Below the pieces are notes generated by a model that saw only the letters and a list, made by a program, of their open reading frames with translations, did no database searches and was not told the origin of the DNA. Source: Halomonas socia (GTDB taxonomy: Bacteria > Pseudomonadota > Gammaproteobacteria > Pseudomonadales > Halomonadaceae). From it: a stretch of 64,000 bases of DNA. The translations under genes were made by a program, and so were the position numbers. This document shows, one piece after another, positions 25,638-33,356 of the stretch; position 1 is the first letter of the stretch; each line of letters begins with the position of its first letter. The stretch lies in the NCBI RefSeq assembly GCF_010977575.1, contig NZ_CP048812.1:3162001-3226000 (forward strand), in the 5' to 3' direction.

Positions 25638-26272
25638 GATGACGTGTCCTTTTCCGCCAACCGCTCGCGCAGGTAGGCCAAGGTATCGGCCAGCAGTGGC
25701 CATCTGGCGGCACGCAGTCGCTTGTGCACGCTGGGTTGGCGTATTCCCAGGTGGTCGGCCATGGCCTGCTGGGAGGCGTTGCTCTCCAGGCTGAGCCTGA
25801 CCACTTCGGCCGAGTAGCGCGACCAGCTTGCCACCATGTCGTCCAGGTAGCGCGTCAGCAGGGGCAGGCTGCCATCGTCCGTTTCATCGAGCAGCGTCAG
25901 GGACAGCTGTGTGCTGCCCTCGCTCAGCCCATCCAGGTCGTGGCCGGAACGCACGAACGGCTCGCTGTCCGCGGTGTCGAGCCCGCTGTGGCCTGCTGGC
26001 CCTACCGCCACTGCGATGCGTGCGTCCCAGCGCTGGTCGGCTTCGGAGTGCTCGATCAGTGACGCTCGCAGGGCGATAGCCACCTCCATGGCAGCTGCGG
26101 GCCTGGGCAGCGCCAGCTGGAAGCCATCGCCGCGGAAGCGTTCGCCGTGGCCGCCGTGGCGAGCGGCCAGTTCGACCAGGGTAGCGTCCAGCAGCGCATA
26201 GAGGCGCTGGCGATCCGCGACCTTGCGCGAGTCGATCACATCACCGGTCAGCACGGCGATTCGCTGAGTCAT
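25634..26272 (-). CDS. SatD family protein with C-terminal helix-turn-helix
   Basis: A 212-residue protein. The start MTQRIAVLTGDVIDSRKVADR is typical of the SatD family (named for a secretion and acid tolerance gene of Streptococcus mutans; biochemistry unknown). The middle, GERFRGDGFQLALPRP, resembles a cyclase-like or ferredoxin-like fold. The C-terminal 50 residues hold a helix-turn-helix, NASQQAMADHLGIRQPSVHKRLRAARW, so it may bind DNA. ATG 26272 has AGGAG 8 bp upstream; the in-frame ATG at 26302 is less good. It precedes and overlaps the DUF3307 gene. A striking array of repeats lies just upstream (26304-26379), suggesting autoregulation. Confidence 0.72.
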   Translation of the reverse strand: MTQRIAVLTGDVIDSRKVADRQRLYALLDATLVELAARHGGHGERFRGDGFQLALPRPAAAMEVAIALRASLIEHSEADQRWDARIAVAVGPAGHSGLDTADSEPFVRSGHDLDGLSEGSTQLSLTLLDETDDGSLPLLTRYLDDMVASWSRYSAEVVRLSLESNASQQAMADHLGIRQPSVHKRLRAARWPLLADTLAYLRERLAEKDTSS

Positions 26273-26303
26273 GGCGGGCGCTCCTGAGAGAGTCGCCTTC
26301 ATG

Positions 26304-26379
26304 ATAGCCGGAAAAGGCTATTTGGCAACTAAATACCCCTTAAGGGCTATATTTGATGATTATTGCCCTGTGGGGCTAT
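26304..26379 (-). promoter_or_regulatory. Operator-like array upstream of the SatD-like gene
   Basis: GGCTAT occurs at 26316, 26345 and 26374, exactly 29 bp apart, with an inverted copy ATAGCC at 26304 forming ATAGCC-N6-GGCTAT. The middle copy lies in an imperfect 18-bp palindrome, ATACCCCTTAAGGGCTAT (26333-26350). The stretch is locally AT-rich and fills most of the gap between the VWA gene stop and the SatD-like start. It probably holds the promoter and regulator sites of the SatD/DUF3307 operon. Confidence 0.5.
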
Positions 26380-26385
26380 TATGAC

Positions 26386-27564
26386 TCAGCGAGCCAACTC
26401 GCGCATGGCCTCTTCCAGCCCTCCCGGGGTCATCGGATACATGCGCTCGTCGATCAGTTGGCGAATCAGCTGCGTCGAATGGGTATATTCCCAGGCCTTG
26501 GGCGGCATGGGGTTGAGCCAGGCCAGTCGGGGGAACTTGTCGACCAGGCGCTTGAGCCAAATCGCACCGGCCTCGTCGTTGAAGTGCTCGACGCTGCCGC
26601 CGGGGTGGGTGATTTCATAGGGCGACATGGCGGCATCGCCGACGATCACCACCTGGTAATCGGCGCTGTAGGTATGCAGCACGTCCAGGGTCGGGATGCG
26701 CTCGCTGTTGCGGCGCAAATTGTTGCGCCACAGCCCCTCGTAGACGCAGTTATGGAAGTAGTAGGGCTCGAGATGCTTGAACTCCGAGCGCGCCGCCGAG
26801 AACAGCTCCTCGCAGGTGCGGATATGGTCGTCCATGGAGCCGCCGACATCGAGCAGTAGCAGCACCTTGACGGCGTTATGGCGCTCCGGGCGCATCTGCA
26901 CGTTGAGCAGGCCACCATCACGGGCCGTCTCGCGGATGGTGGTGTCGACGTCGAACTCCTCCGCCGCGCCCTGGCGGGCGAACTTCCTGAGCCGGCGCAG
27001 GGCCATCTTGATATTGCGTGTGCCCAGTTCCAGCGAATCATCGTAGTCGCGGAAACGGCGCTCGTCCCACACCTTGATTGCCCGGCGATGGCGTGAACCG
27101 TCCTGGCCGATACGGATGCCTTCGGGGTTGTAGCCGTAGGCGCCGAAGGGGCTGGTGCCGCCGGTACCGATCCACTTGTTGCCTCCGGCATGGCGCTCCT
27201 TCTGCTCCTCGAGGCGCTTCTTGAAGGTCTCGATCAGCTTCTCGAGGCCGCCGAGGGATTCGATCTGTGCCTTCTCCTCCTCGGAGAGCTGCTTTTCGAA
27301 CTCGCGACGCAGCCAGTCGTCGGGAATCAGCGCTTCGATGGCGGCGTCGAGGTTCTCGAGCCCCTCGAACCAGGCGGCGAAGGCGCGATCGAAGCGGTCG
27401 AAGTGTCGCTCGTCCTTGACCATCACGGTGCGCGCCACCTGGTAGAACGCCTCGATGTCGGCAAATACCACGCCGTGCTCGACCACGGCGTGAAGGTCGA
27501 GCAGCTCGCGCAGCGACACCGGCACGCCGGCGCGCTTGAGGGTCTCGAACAGGCCGATGAACAT
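26386..27564 (-). CDS. VWA-domain protein, CoxE-like, partner of MoxR ATPase
   Basis: A 392-residue soluble protein. The C-terminal von Willebrand A domain carries the MIDAS motif LLLDVGGSMDDH (Asp239, Gly241-Ser243), then HNCVYEGLW and VVIVGDAAMSPYEI. The N-terminal half is helical and acidic (EFEKQLSEEEKAQIESLGGLEKLIETFKKRLEEQKE), as in CoxE-type proteins. It follows a MoxR AAA+ ATPase gene by 3 bp. MoxR/VWA pairs act as chaperones for metal-centre insertion or complex assembly; the client here is not evident. The family usually reads DxSxS at the MIDAS, and DxGGS here is a known variant in this subgroup. Confidence 0.87.
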   Translation of the reverse strand: MFIGLFETLKRAGVPVSLRELLDLHAVVEHGVVFADIEAFYQVARTVMVKDERHFDRFDRAFAAWFEGLENLDAAIEALIPDDWLRREFEKQLSEEEKAQIESLGGLEKLIETFKKRLEEQKERHAGGNKWIGTGGTSPFGAYGYNPEGIRIGQDGSRHRRAIKVWDERRFRDYDDSLELGTRNIKMALRRLRKFARQGAAEEFDVDTTIRETARDGGLLNVQMRPERHNAVKVLLLLDVGGSMDDHIRTCEELFSAARSEFKHLEPYYFHNCVYEGLWRNNLRRNSERIPTLDVLHTYSADYQVVIVGDAAMSPYEITHPGGSVEHFNDEAGAIWLKRLVDKFPRLAWLNPMPPKAWEYTHSTQLIRQLIDERMYPMTPGGLEEAMRELAR

Positions 27565-27567
27565 CGT

Positions 27568-28413
27568 TCAGCGACCCTTGCGACGCAGCATGAAGGCCAG
27601 CCGCTCGAGCAACTGGGTATCCTGCTCGTTCTTGACCAGAGCGCCTGCCAGCGGCGGGATCGCCTTGGCGGGATCACGCTGATAGAGCGCCTCGCGGGCC
27701 AGCTCGTCGCTCATCAGCAGTTTCAGCCAGTCGACCAGCTCGGAGGTGGAGGGTTTCTTCTTGAGTCCCGGCGCCTGGCGCAGCTCGAAGAACACCTCCA
27801 GCGCCTCGCCGACCAGCTTGGGCGCGATCTCCGGGAAATGCACGTCGACGATCTGCTGCATGGTCTCGCGGTCGGGGAATTCGATGTAGTGGAAGAAGCA
27901 GCGGCGCAGGAAGGCGTCGGGCAACTCCTTCTCGTTGTTGGAGGTGATGACGATGATCGGCCGGTGGCGGGCGGCGATGGTCTCGCCGGTCTCATAGACG
28001 TGGAACTCCATGCGATCCAGCTCCTGGAGCAGGTCGTTGGGGAACTCGATGTCGGCCTTGTCAATCTCGTCGATCAGCAGCACCACCCGTTGGTCGGCGG
28101 TGAAGGCCTCCCATAGCTTGCCGGGCTTGATGTAGTTGGCGACGTTCTCGACGCCCTCTATGCCGAGCTGGGAGTCGCGCAGGCGGCTCACCGCGTCGTA
28201 CTCATACAGGCCCTGGGCCGCCTTGGTACTGGACTTGATGTGCCAGGTGATCAGCCGGGTGTTAAGCGATGCCGCCAACTCCTCGGCCAGCAGCGTCTTG
28301 CCGGTACCCGGTTCGCCCTTGATCAGCAGCGGGCGCTGCAGGGTCACGGCGGCATTCACCGCCTGCTTGAGTGCCTCGGTGGCGACGTAGGAAGAAGTGG
28401 AATCAAACGCCAT
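27568..28413 (-). CDS. MoxR-family AAA+ ATPase
   Basis: A 281-residue ATPase. Walker A is LLIKGEPGTGKTLLAEELA (Lys39), Walker B is VVLLIDEIDKADIEFPNDLLQELDRMEF, sensor 1 is IIVITSNNEKELPDAFLRRCFFHYIEFPD. The lid domain ends in AFMLRRKGR. It heads a two-gene operon with the VWA protein and probably remodels a target complex for cofactor loading or maturation. The 43-bp gap to the next upstream gene leaves room for a separate promoter. Confidence 0.92.
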   Translation of the reverse strand: MAFDSTSSYVATEALKQAVNAAVTLQRPLLIKGEPGTGKTLLAEELAASLNTRLITWHIKSSTKAAQGLYEYDAVSRLRDSQLGIEGVENVANYIKPGKLWEAFTADQRVVLLIDEIDKADIEFPNDLLQELDRMEFHVYETGETIAARHRPIIVITSNNEKELPDAFLRRCFFHYIEFPDRETMQQIVDVHFPEIAPKLVGEALEVFFELRQAPGLKKKPSTSELVDWLKLLMSDELAREALYQRDPAKAIPPLAGALVKNEQDTQLLERLAFMLRRKGR

Positions 28414-28456
28414 GGGTGCGCCTCTATGGAATTGGTCGTAGATTCAAACGAGTGTA

Positions 28457-29344
28457 TCAATGTTGCTCGGCTGGCCGATAGGCCTCGACCAGCGTTGCCG
28501 GGTCGTGCTCGGCGTGGCCGCGGTTGGCGTGAGCGCGCAGCAGCTGGGCGGCGAGGCCGCTCATTGGCGTGGCGCTGCCGGCGCGCTGGCTCTGGGCCGT
28601 CGCCATGTCGAGATCCTTGAGCAGGGTACGCAGGTGCCAGGCAGGATTGGCAAAGTCGCTTGCCGCCATGCGTGGCGTGAGGATCTGGAACGGCTTGGAG
28701 TCGGCGAAGCCGCCGGCCAGCGCCTCGCTCAGCCGGCTGGCGTCGACGCCGCTGGCCTCGGCCAGGGCCACCATCTCGGCGATCACTGCCGCCTGGCAGC
28801 CGACGATCATCTGATTGCAGACCTTGGTCACCTGGCCGCTGCCTACCGCGCCCATATGCGTGATCCGGGCGGCCAGCGGCGCCAGCAGCGGGCGTGCCGA
28901 GGCGATATCCGCCTCGCTGCCGCCACACATGATCGCCAGGCTGCCTGCTTCGGCGCCGGCCACACCGCCTGAGACCGGCGCATCCACCCAGCGCATGCCG
29001 CACTGCTGATCGAGACGCGCAGCGAAGTCCCGGGTCGCCGCCGGGTCGCTGCTGGAGAGGTCGATCAGCAACTGGCCGGGGCGGCCGTGATCGGCCACGC
29101 CGTCGGCGCAGAAGACCACGTCCTCGACCACCGCGGTATTGGCCAGGCACAGCATTATTGTGTCGGCCTCGGCGACCAGTTCGCCGATCGAGGCTGCTGC
29201 TCGTGCCCCGGCCTCGACCAGGGGGTGGGCCTTGGCCGGGGTGCGGTTCCAGACCGTGACATCGAAGCCTGCAGACAGCAGGCGCCGTGTCATGGGGGCG
29301 CCCATCAGGCCGATGCCGATGAAGCCAATGCGAAGGTCAGACAT
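28457..29344 (-). CDS. NAD(P)-dependent beta-hydroxyacid dehydrogenase (GarR/HIBADH family)
   Basis: A 295-residue enzyme. The Rossmann motif is IGFIGIGLMGAPMTRRLLSAGF. The substrate-binding motif is WVDAPVSGGVAGAEAGSLAIMCGG, and the catalytic lysine is in GSGQVTKVCNQMIVG. The C-terminal helical domain follows (KDLDMATAQSQRAGSATPM). This fits tartronate-semialdehyde reductase, 3-hydroxyisobutyrate dehydrogenase and related 2-hydroxyacid enzymes; the sequence does not settle which. ATG 29344 with GAGGAAC upstream is preferred over an in-frame ATG at 29371. A roughly 530-bp non-coding region lies upstream. Confidence 0.88.
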   Translation of the reverse strand: MSDLRIGFIGIGLMGAPMTRRLLSAGFDVTVWNRTPAKAHPLVEAGARAAASIGELVAEADTIMLCLANTAVVEDVVFCADGVADHGRPGQLLIDLSSSDPAATRDFAARLDQQCGMRWVDAPVSGGVAGAEAGSLAIMCGGSEADIASARPLLAPLAARITHMGAVGSGQVTKVCNQMIVGCQAAVIAEMVALAEASGVDASRLSEALAGGFADSKPFQILTPRMAASDFANPAWHLRTLLKDLDMATAQSQRAGSATPMSGLAAQLLRAHANRGHAEHDPATLVEAYRPAEQH

Positions 29345-29639
29345 GGCATGTTCCTCACAGATAAAAGCCACAGCATGCGCGAAGGTACCAAAAGCGACAA
29401 TGCGAGAGCGCCCGCCGATTGCTGGGAAGTCAACACCAGATCATGTCATGGGCGAAGCGAGCGGCAAGATACACTGGTAAGACCGGATAAAGCAGCAGAT
29501 GCGCCGAAGTAATGCACAGTGGCCAAAAAAAGCCCCCATATGGTGCAGGGCAGCATGGGTGGCGTCGGCAGTGGGCCCTGCCTAGCACGCAATTTCTATG
29601 TAAAAAGCTGATTTTTAATGATCTTTATGAAAGTTGGCT

Positions 29640-29821
29640 CGGTCAGTGCATTATATTACGCAGACAAACACAGACAACGGCGCTTCACCTTCATCGCCTG
29701 AGTCGCAGCCAACAACAAGGATTACGCTGCGATAGGTGGAGCGCCCACATCACCTCAGAATAGAGGTGATACACCGAGTGAGCTGGCGTGCTCCCCTGGT
29801 CCCCTTCGGGGACCTTTTTTA
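29640..29821 (+). ncRNA. Candidate small RNA ending in an intrinsic terminator
   Basis: A -10-like TATATT (29652-29657) is followed about 90 bp later by a perfect 8-bp inverted repeat (ATCACCTC / GAGGTGAT, 29749-29770) and then a GC-rich terminator with a T tract ending at 29820. No ORF is present on the plus strand. The element's 3' part is repeated near 34.8 kb. There is no good -35 at normal spacing, so the call is tentative. Confidence 0.3.
29798..29820 (+). terminator. Intrinsic terminator on the plus strand
   Basis: GGTCCCC / GGGGACC stem (29798-29804 and 29808-29814) with a TTC loop and six T (29815-29820). It is a strong terminator with no plus-strand gene upstream. It may also partly block transcription from the minus-strand ggt gene. 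Confidence 0.75.
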
Positions 29822-29878
29822 TGGGCGAAGGAAAATCTCGGCGCCCCCATGGCGAGTGCTGTCAAGCAACTACGGGGG

Positions 29879-31465
29879 CTAGCAGCCTGCGGCTCCACCG
29901 TCGCTGCGTGGGTCATGGGCGCCTTCGATCAACCCGTCCGGGTGGTGCACGATGCCACCGGCGTGGCCCATGCTGTCGCTGAACGCCTCGGGCAATACTT
30001 CCACGTCATGGCCCAGGGCGCTGAGTGCTGTCACCGTGTTGTCGGGGATGCGTGACTCGAGCTTGAGGTTGGTGCTCGACTCGCCCCAGGTGCGGCCCAG
30101 CAGCCAGCGCGGCGCACTCACCGCCTGCTGCAGTGTCTGGTGGTGGAAGGCATAGCGCGAAAAGACCGCGGCTTGGGTCTGCGGCTGGCCCTCGCCGCCC
30201 ATGGTGCCATAGACCAGCGTGCGTCCATCTCGGAAGCGGGCCAGCGCCGGATTGAGGGTGTGGAAGGGCTTGCGGCCCGGCCCCAGCCCGCGCAGCGAGT
30301 CAGTATCGAGGCTGAAGCTGATACCGCGGTTCTGCCACAGAACGCCGCTCTCGGGGAGCACCACGCCGCTGCCGAATTCCCAGAAGATGCTCTGGATGAA
30401 GCTCACCGCACGGCCCTGGCTATCCACGCAGCCCAGCCACACCGTGTCTCCCGGCAGCGCCTGATGTGGCCAGGGCAGGGCGCGGCGCATGTCGATCTGC
30501 GCCGCCTCGGCGTCGATACGCTCAGCGTCGAGCAGTGCCTGCAGCTGGGTGGGCAGCCTCTCGGGGTCGGTGACCAGGCGGTCGCGCAGCAGGAAGGCGC
30601 GCTTGGTGGCCTCGATCAGTCCATGCAGGTGGGCCACGCTCTCGCCCTCGGCAACCTCGAGGCGCGCGTAGAGGGCCAGGATCATTAGCGAGGCCACGCC
30701 CTGGGTGGGGGCCGGCAGGTTGTACAGGGTGGCCTCGTCGAGACTGACCTCCAGCGGCGTGACCCGGCGGGGGCGATAGCGGTTGAAGTCGTCGCGGCGC
30801 AGCGGGCTGCCCAGCGCTTCCAGGTCGCGGGCCATGCTGGTGGCCAGCTCGCCGCGATAGAAATCGTCGAGTCCGGCCTCGGCCAGGCGCCTTAGCGTAC
30901 TGGCCAGGTGCGGCTGACGCAGGCGGCTGCCTTCCACCGGGACCTCGCCGGCGCTCAGGAAGGCGTCGCTGAAGCCGGGGCTCAGAGAGAGCCGCTCGCG
31001 ATGCTTGGCGGTCAGCTGCTGTTGGCTCCTGGTGACCGCTATGCCCTGGTCGGCATGCTGGATGGCATCGGCCAGCAGTCGTTCCAGCGGTAGTGCCTGC
31101 CCCCAGTCGGCGGCGACAGCCAGCGCCTCGTGCCAGCCGCCGACGGTGCCGGCCATGGTCAGCGCCGCCAGAGGGCCGCGCTCGGGGATACTGGCGTGAC
31201 CGGCATAGAAGTCAGGGGTCGCCAGGCCGGCGGCGGGACCACAGGCATCAATGGCCACGGGGGACTTGCCAGGTTCGTGAATCAACCAGAAACCGTCGCC
31301 GCCCAGGGCGTTCATATGCGGGTAGGCGACGGCAACGGCCGCGGCAGCGGCGACCATCGCCTCGACCGCGTTGCCGCCCGCCTTGAGTACGTCGCGACCG
31401 GCGTCGGCGGCGAGGTGGTGAGGAGCGACACACATGCCGCCGTAACTGCGTCGGGTATGGATCAT
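29879..31465 (-). CDS. Gamma-glutamyltransferase family protein, no signal peptide
   Basis: An Ntn-hydrolase of 528 residues that would self-cleave before Thr341 (LPGDTVWLGCVDSQGRAVSFIQSIFWEFGSG). The large-subunit signatures are GGNAVEAMVAAAAAVAVAYPHMNALGGDGFWLIHE near the N-terminus. In the small subunit LGPGRKPFHTLNPALARF and YGTMGGEGQPQTQAAVFSRY match the GGT/cephalosporin acylase group. Classical GGTs are periplasmic; this one has no signal peptide and so should act in the cytoplasm, as in the YwrD-like branch. It lies 51 bp downstream of a TRAP permease gene, which suggests hydrolysis of an imported gamma-glutamyl or amide compound. That role is inference. Confidence 0.87.
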   Translation of the reverse strand: MIHTRRSYGGMCVAPHHLAADAGRDVLKAGGNAVEAMVAAAAAVAVAYPHMNALGGDGFWLIHEPGKSPVAIDACGPAAGLATPDFYAGHASIPERGPLAALTMAGTVGGWHEALAVAADWGQALPLERLLADAIQHADQGIAVTRSQQQLTAKHRERLSLSPGFSDAFLSAGEVPVEGSRLRQPHLASTLRRLAEAGLDDFYRGELATSMARDLEALGSPLRRDDFNRYRPRRVTPLEVSLDEATLYNLPAPTQGVASLMILALYARLEVAEGESVAHLHGLIEATKRAFLLRDRLVTDPERLPTQLQALLDAERIDAEAAQIDMRRALPWPHQALPGDTVWLGCVDSQGRAVSFIQSIFWEFGSGVVLPESGVLWQNRGISFSLDTDSLRGLGPGRKPFHTLNPALARFRDGRTLVYGTMGGEGQPQTQAAVFSRYAFHHQTLQQAVSAPRWLLGRTWGESSTNLKLESRIPDNTVTALSALGHDVEVLPEAFSDSMGHAGGIVHHPDGLIEGAHDPRSDGGAAGC

Positions 31466-31516
31466 TGGGCGTGTCTCTTGTTGTCGGTCGGGTGTTGTCG
31501 ATCGGGCGTATCCGGG

Positions 31517-32842
31517 TTACCAGCCGATGGCCTGGGGCAACCAGGTGGCGATGGCGGGGAACATGAACACCAGCGCCACGGCCAGGAACTGCAGGGCGAT
31601 AAAGGGCAAGGCGCCCTTGTAGATATCCAGCGTGGAGACCTCCTTGGGCGCCACGCCCTTGAGGAAGAACAGCGACCAGCCGAAGGGCGGGGTCAGAAAC
31701 GAGGTCTGCAGGATCAACCCGACCAGAATGCCCAGCCACACCATGTCGACACCCAGCTGCACGAAGAAAGGCAAGAACAGTGGCAGGGCGATATAGGTGA
31801 TCTCGATCCACTCGAGGAAGAATCCCAGCACGAACATCAGCAGCAGCATGAACAGCAGGGCACCGGTCTCGCCGCCTGGCACCCAGTCGAACATGCGGGC
31901 AACCAGATGTTCGCCGCCCAGGCCTCGGAACGCCAGGCCAAATACCTGGGCACAGATCAGGATGAAGAATACCATCGCCGAGATCAGCAGGGTGGCGGTG
32001 GCCACCTCCTTGAGCAGGCCGAGGGTGAGGCGCCCGGAGAAAGCGACGAACAGCAGCGCGCCCAGCGCTCCCATGGCGGCAGCCTCGGTGGGGGCTGCGA
32101 CGCCGCCGATGATCGAGCCGAGCACCGCCACCACCAGGCCCACTGGCGGGCCGACCACCAACACTACCTTGCGGAGCAGCTGCCCGCGTGAGAGTGCGGC
32201 ACGCTCATCGGCGGGGATCGGCGGCATCAAGCCCGGCCGCAGCGCGGCCAGGACCAGGATGGCGACGATGTAGACCGCCGCCAGGGTCAGTCCAGGCACC
32301 ATGGCGGCGGCAAACATGGTGCCCACCGATTCACCGAGGATCTCGGCCAGCAGGATCAGCACCAGGCTCGGTGGAATGATCTGGCCGAGGGTTCCCGAGG
32401 CGCAGATCATGCCGGTGGCCAGCGACTTGGGGTAGCCGCGTCTCAGCAGCGTCGGCAGGGTCAGCAGGCCCAGCGTGACGATGGTGGCGCCGACGATGCC
32501 GGTGGCGGCACCCAGCAGCACCCCCACTGCGATGATGGCCACGCCCATGCCGCCTGAGATACTGCCGAACAGATGCCCCACCACGTCGATCAGCTCCTCG
32601 GCGAGCTTGGACTTCTCCAGCATCACGCCCATGAACACGAACAGCGGTATGGCCATGAAGGTGTAGTTGGTGACGACGCCATAGATGCGTGACGGCAGTA
32701 GGTTGAAGAGTGCCGGCCCGAAGCCGATGAAACCGAAGAAGAACGCAGTACTGGCAATGGCGATGCCGACCGGCAGGCCGATCAGCAGCAGCACGAAGAA
32801 TGCCCCGATCATGCCGATCGCGAGCCACTCGTTAGGAGACAT
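31517..32842 (-). CDS. TRAP transporter large permease (DctM)
   Basis: A 441-residue membrane protein with about 12-13 helices that forms the ion-coupled channel of a tripartite ATP-independent periplasmic transporter. Typical DctM segments are FMAIPLFVFMGVMLEKSKLAEELID, ATGIVGATIVTLGLLTLPTLLRRGYPKSLATG, ASGTLGQIIPPSLVLILLAE and PLFLPFFVQLGVDMVWLG. It follows the small permease gene by 3 bp. The sequence favours the family-7 (2-oxoacid and lactate type) TRAP permeases. Confidence 0.92.
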   Translation of the reverse strand: MSPNEWLAIGMIGAFFVLLLIGLPVGIAIASTAFFFGFIGFGPALFNLLPSRIYGVVTNYTFMAIPLFVFMGVMLEKSKLAEELIDVVGHLFGSISGGMGVAIIAVGVLLGAATGIVGATIVTLGLLTLPTLLRRGYPKSLATGMICASGTLGQIIPPSLVLILLAEILGESVGTMFAAAMVPGLTLAAVYIVAILVLAALRPGLMPPIPADERAALSRGQLLRKVVLVVGPPVGLVVAVLGSIIGGVAAPTEAAAMGALGALLFVAFSGRLTLGLLKEVATATLLISAMVFFILICAQVFGLAFRGLGGEHLVARMFDWVPGGETGALLFMLLLMFVLGFFLEWIEITYIALPLFLPFFVQLGVDMVWLGILVGLILQTSFLTPPFGWSLFFLKGVAPKEVSTLDIYKGALPFIALQFLAVALVFMFPAIATWLPQAIGW

Positions 32843-32845
32843 CAG

Positions 32846-33355
32846 TCATTCACCTCTTGGCGGAAGGGCAAAGGCGTGGCGCAGGACATGTGCCAGGCTC
32901 TGCATGGCAAGCAGCAGGAAACCCAGTGGTATGAAGGACTTGAGGGCCCAGCGCCAGGGCAGTCCGCCGGGATTCGGGGAGGCCTCATTGCGCACCCACG
33001 ACTGACTGATCCAGGGCAGCGTCAGCCAGGCCGCGTAGAGCCCGATCGCCAGCAGCAGCAGGCCGCCAATGACTTCGATGACACGCTGCAGCCCTTCCGG
33101 AAAGCGTTCGTAGAAGACATCCACTCGCACCTGTTCACCGGCGTAAAGCGCATAGGACATGCCGAACAGCGCGATCGGTGAGATCAAGTGCCACTGCAGC
33201 TCCTGAATCCAGATCGCGCCAATCCGGAACAGGTAGCGCATCAGGACATCGCCGGCGACCAGCAGTACCAGTACCACGCAGGTCCAGGCGGCGATCCAGC
33301 CGAACAGCCGGACCGCCGCCTCGAGCCCGTGGACGAAGCGTTCCACGGTGCGCAC
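32846..33355 (-). CDS. TRAP transporter small permease (DctQ)
   Basis: A 169-residue protein with four membrane helices, including CVVLVLLVAGDVLMRYLF and IWIQELQWHLISPIALFGMSYALYAGEQVRVDVFYERFP, a characteristic DctQ signature. I chose the GTG at 33355, which starts just after the upstream dctP stop and has a G-rich ribosome binding site (GGGGGTG) about 5-6 bp ahead. The in-frame ATG at 33415 would overlap dctP by about 59 bp and add 20 residues unlike the family. Confidence 0.85.
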   Translation of the reverse strand: MRTVERFVHGLEAAVRLFGWIAAWTCVVLVLLVAGDVLMRYLFRIGAIWIQELQWHLISPIALFGMSYALYAGEQVRVDVFYERFPEGLQRVIEVIGGLLLLAIGLYAAWLTLPWISQSWVRNEASPNPGGLPWRWALKSFIPLGFLLLAMQSLAHVLRHAFALPPRGE

Positions 33356-33356
33356 G

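Larger units (their letters stand above)
29345..29878. other. 534-bp non-coding stretch, with hairpins and possible small RNA
   Basis: No convincing coding ORF. The left part has a GntR-type operator-like dyad, CTGGTAAGACCGG (29474-29486), which may control the dehydrogenase gene. The middle is AT-rich. The right part carries a perfect hairpin (29749-29770) and an intrinsic terminator reading on the plus strand (29798-29820), although no plus-strand gene lies upstream to need it. This suggests a small RNA or the remains of one. Confidence 0.5.
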
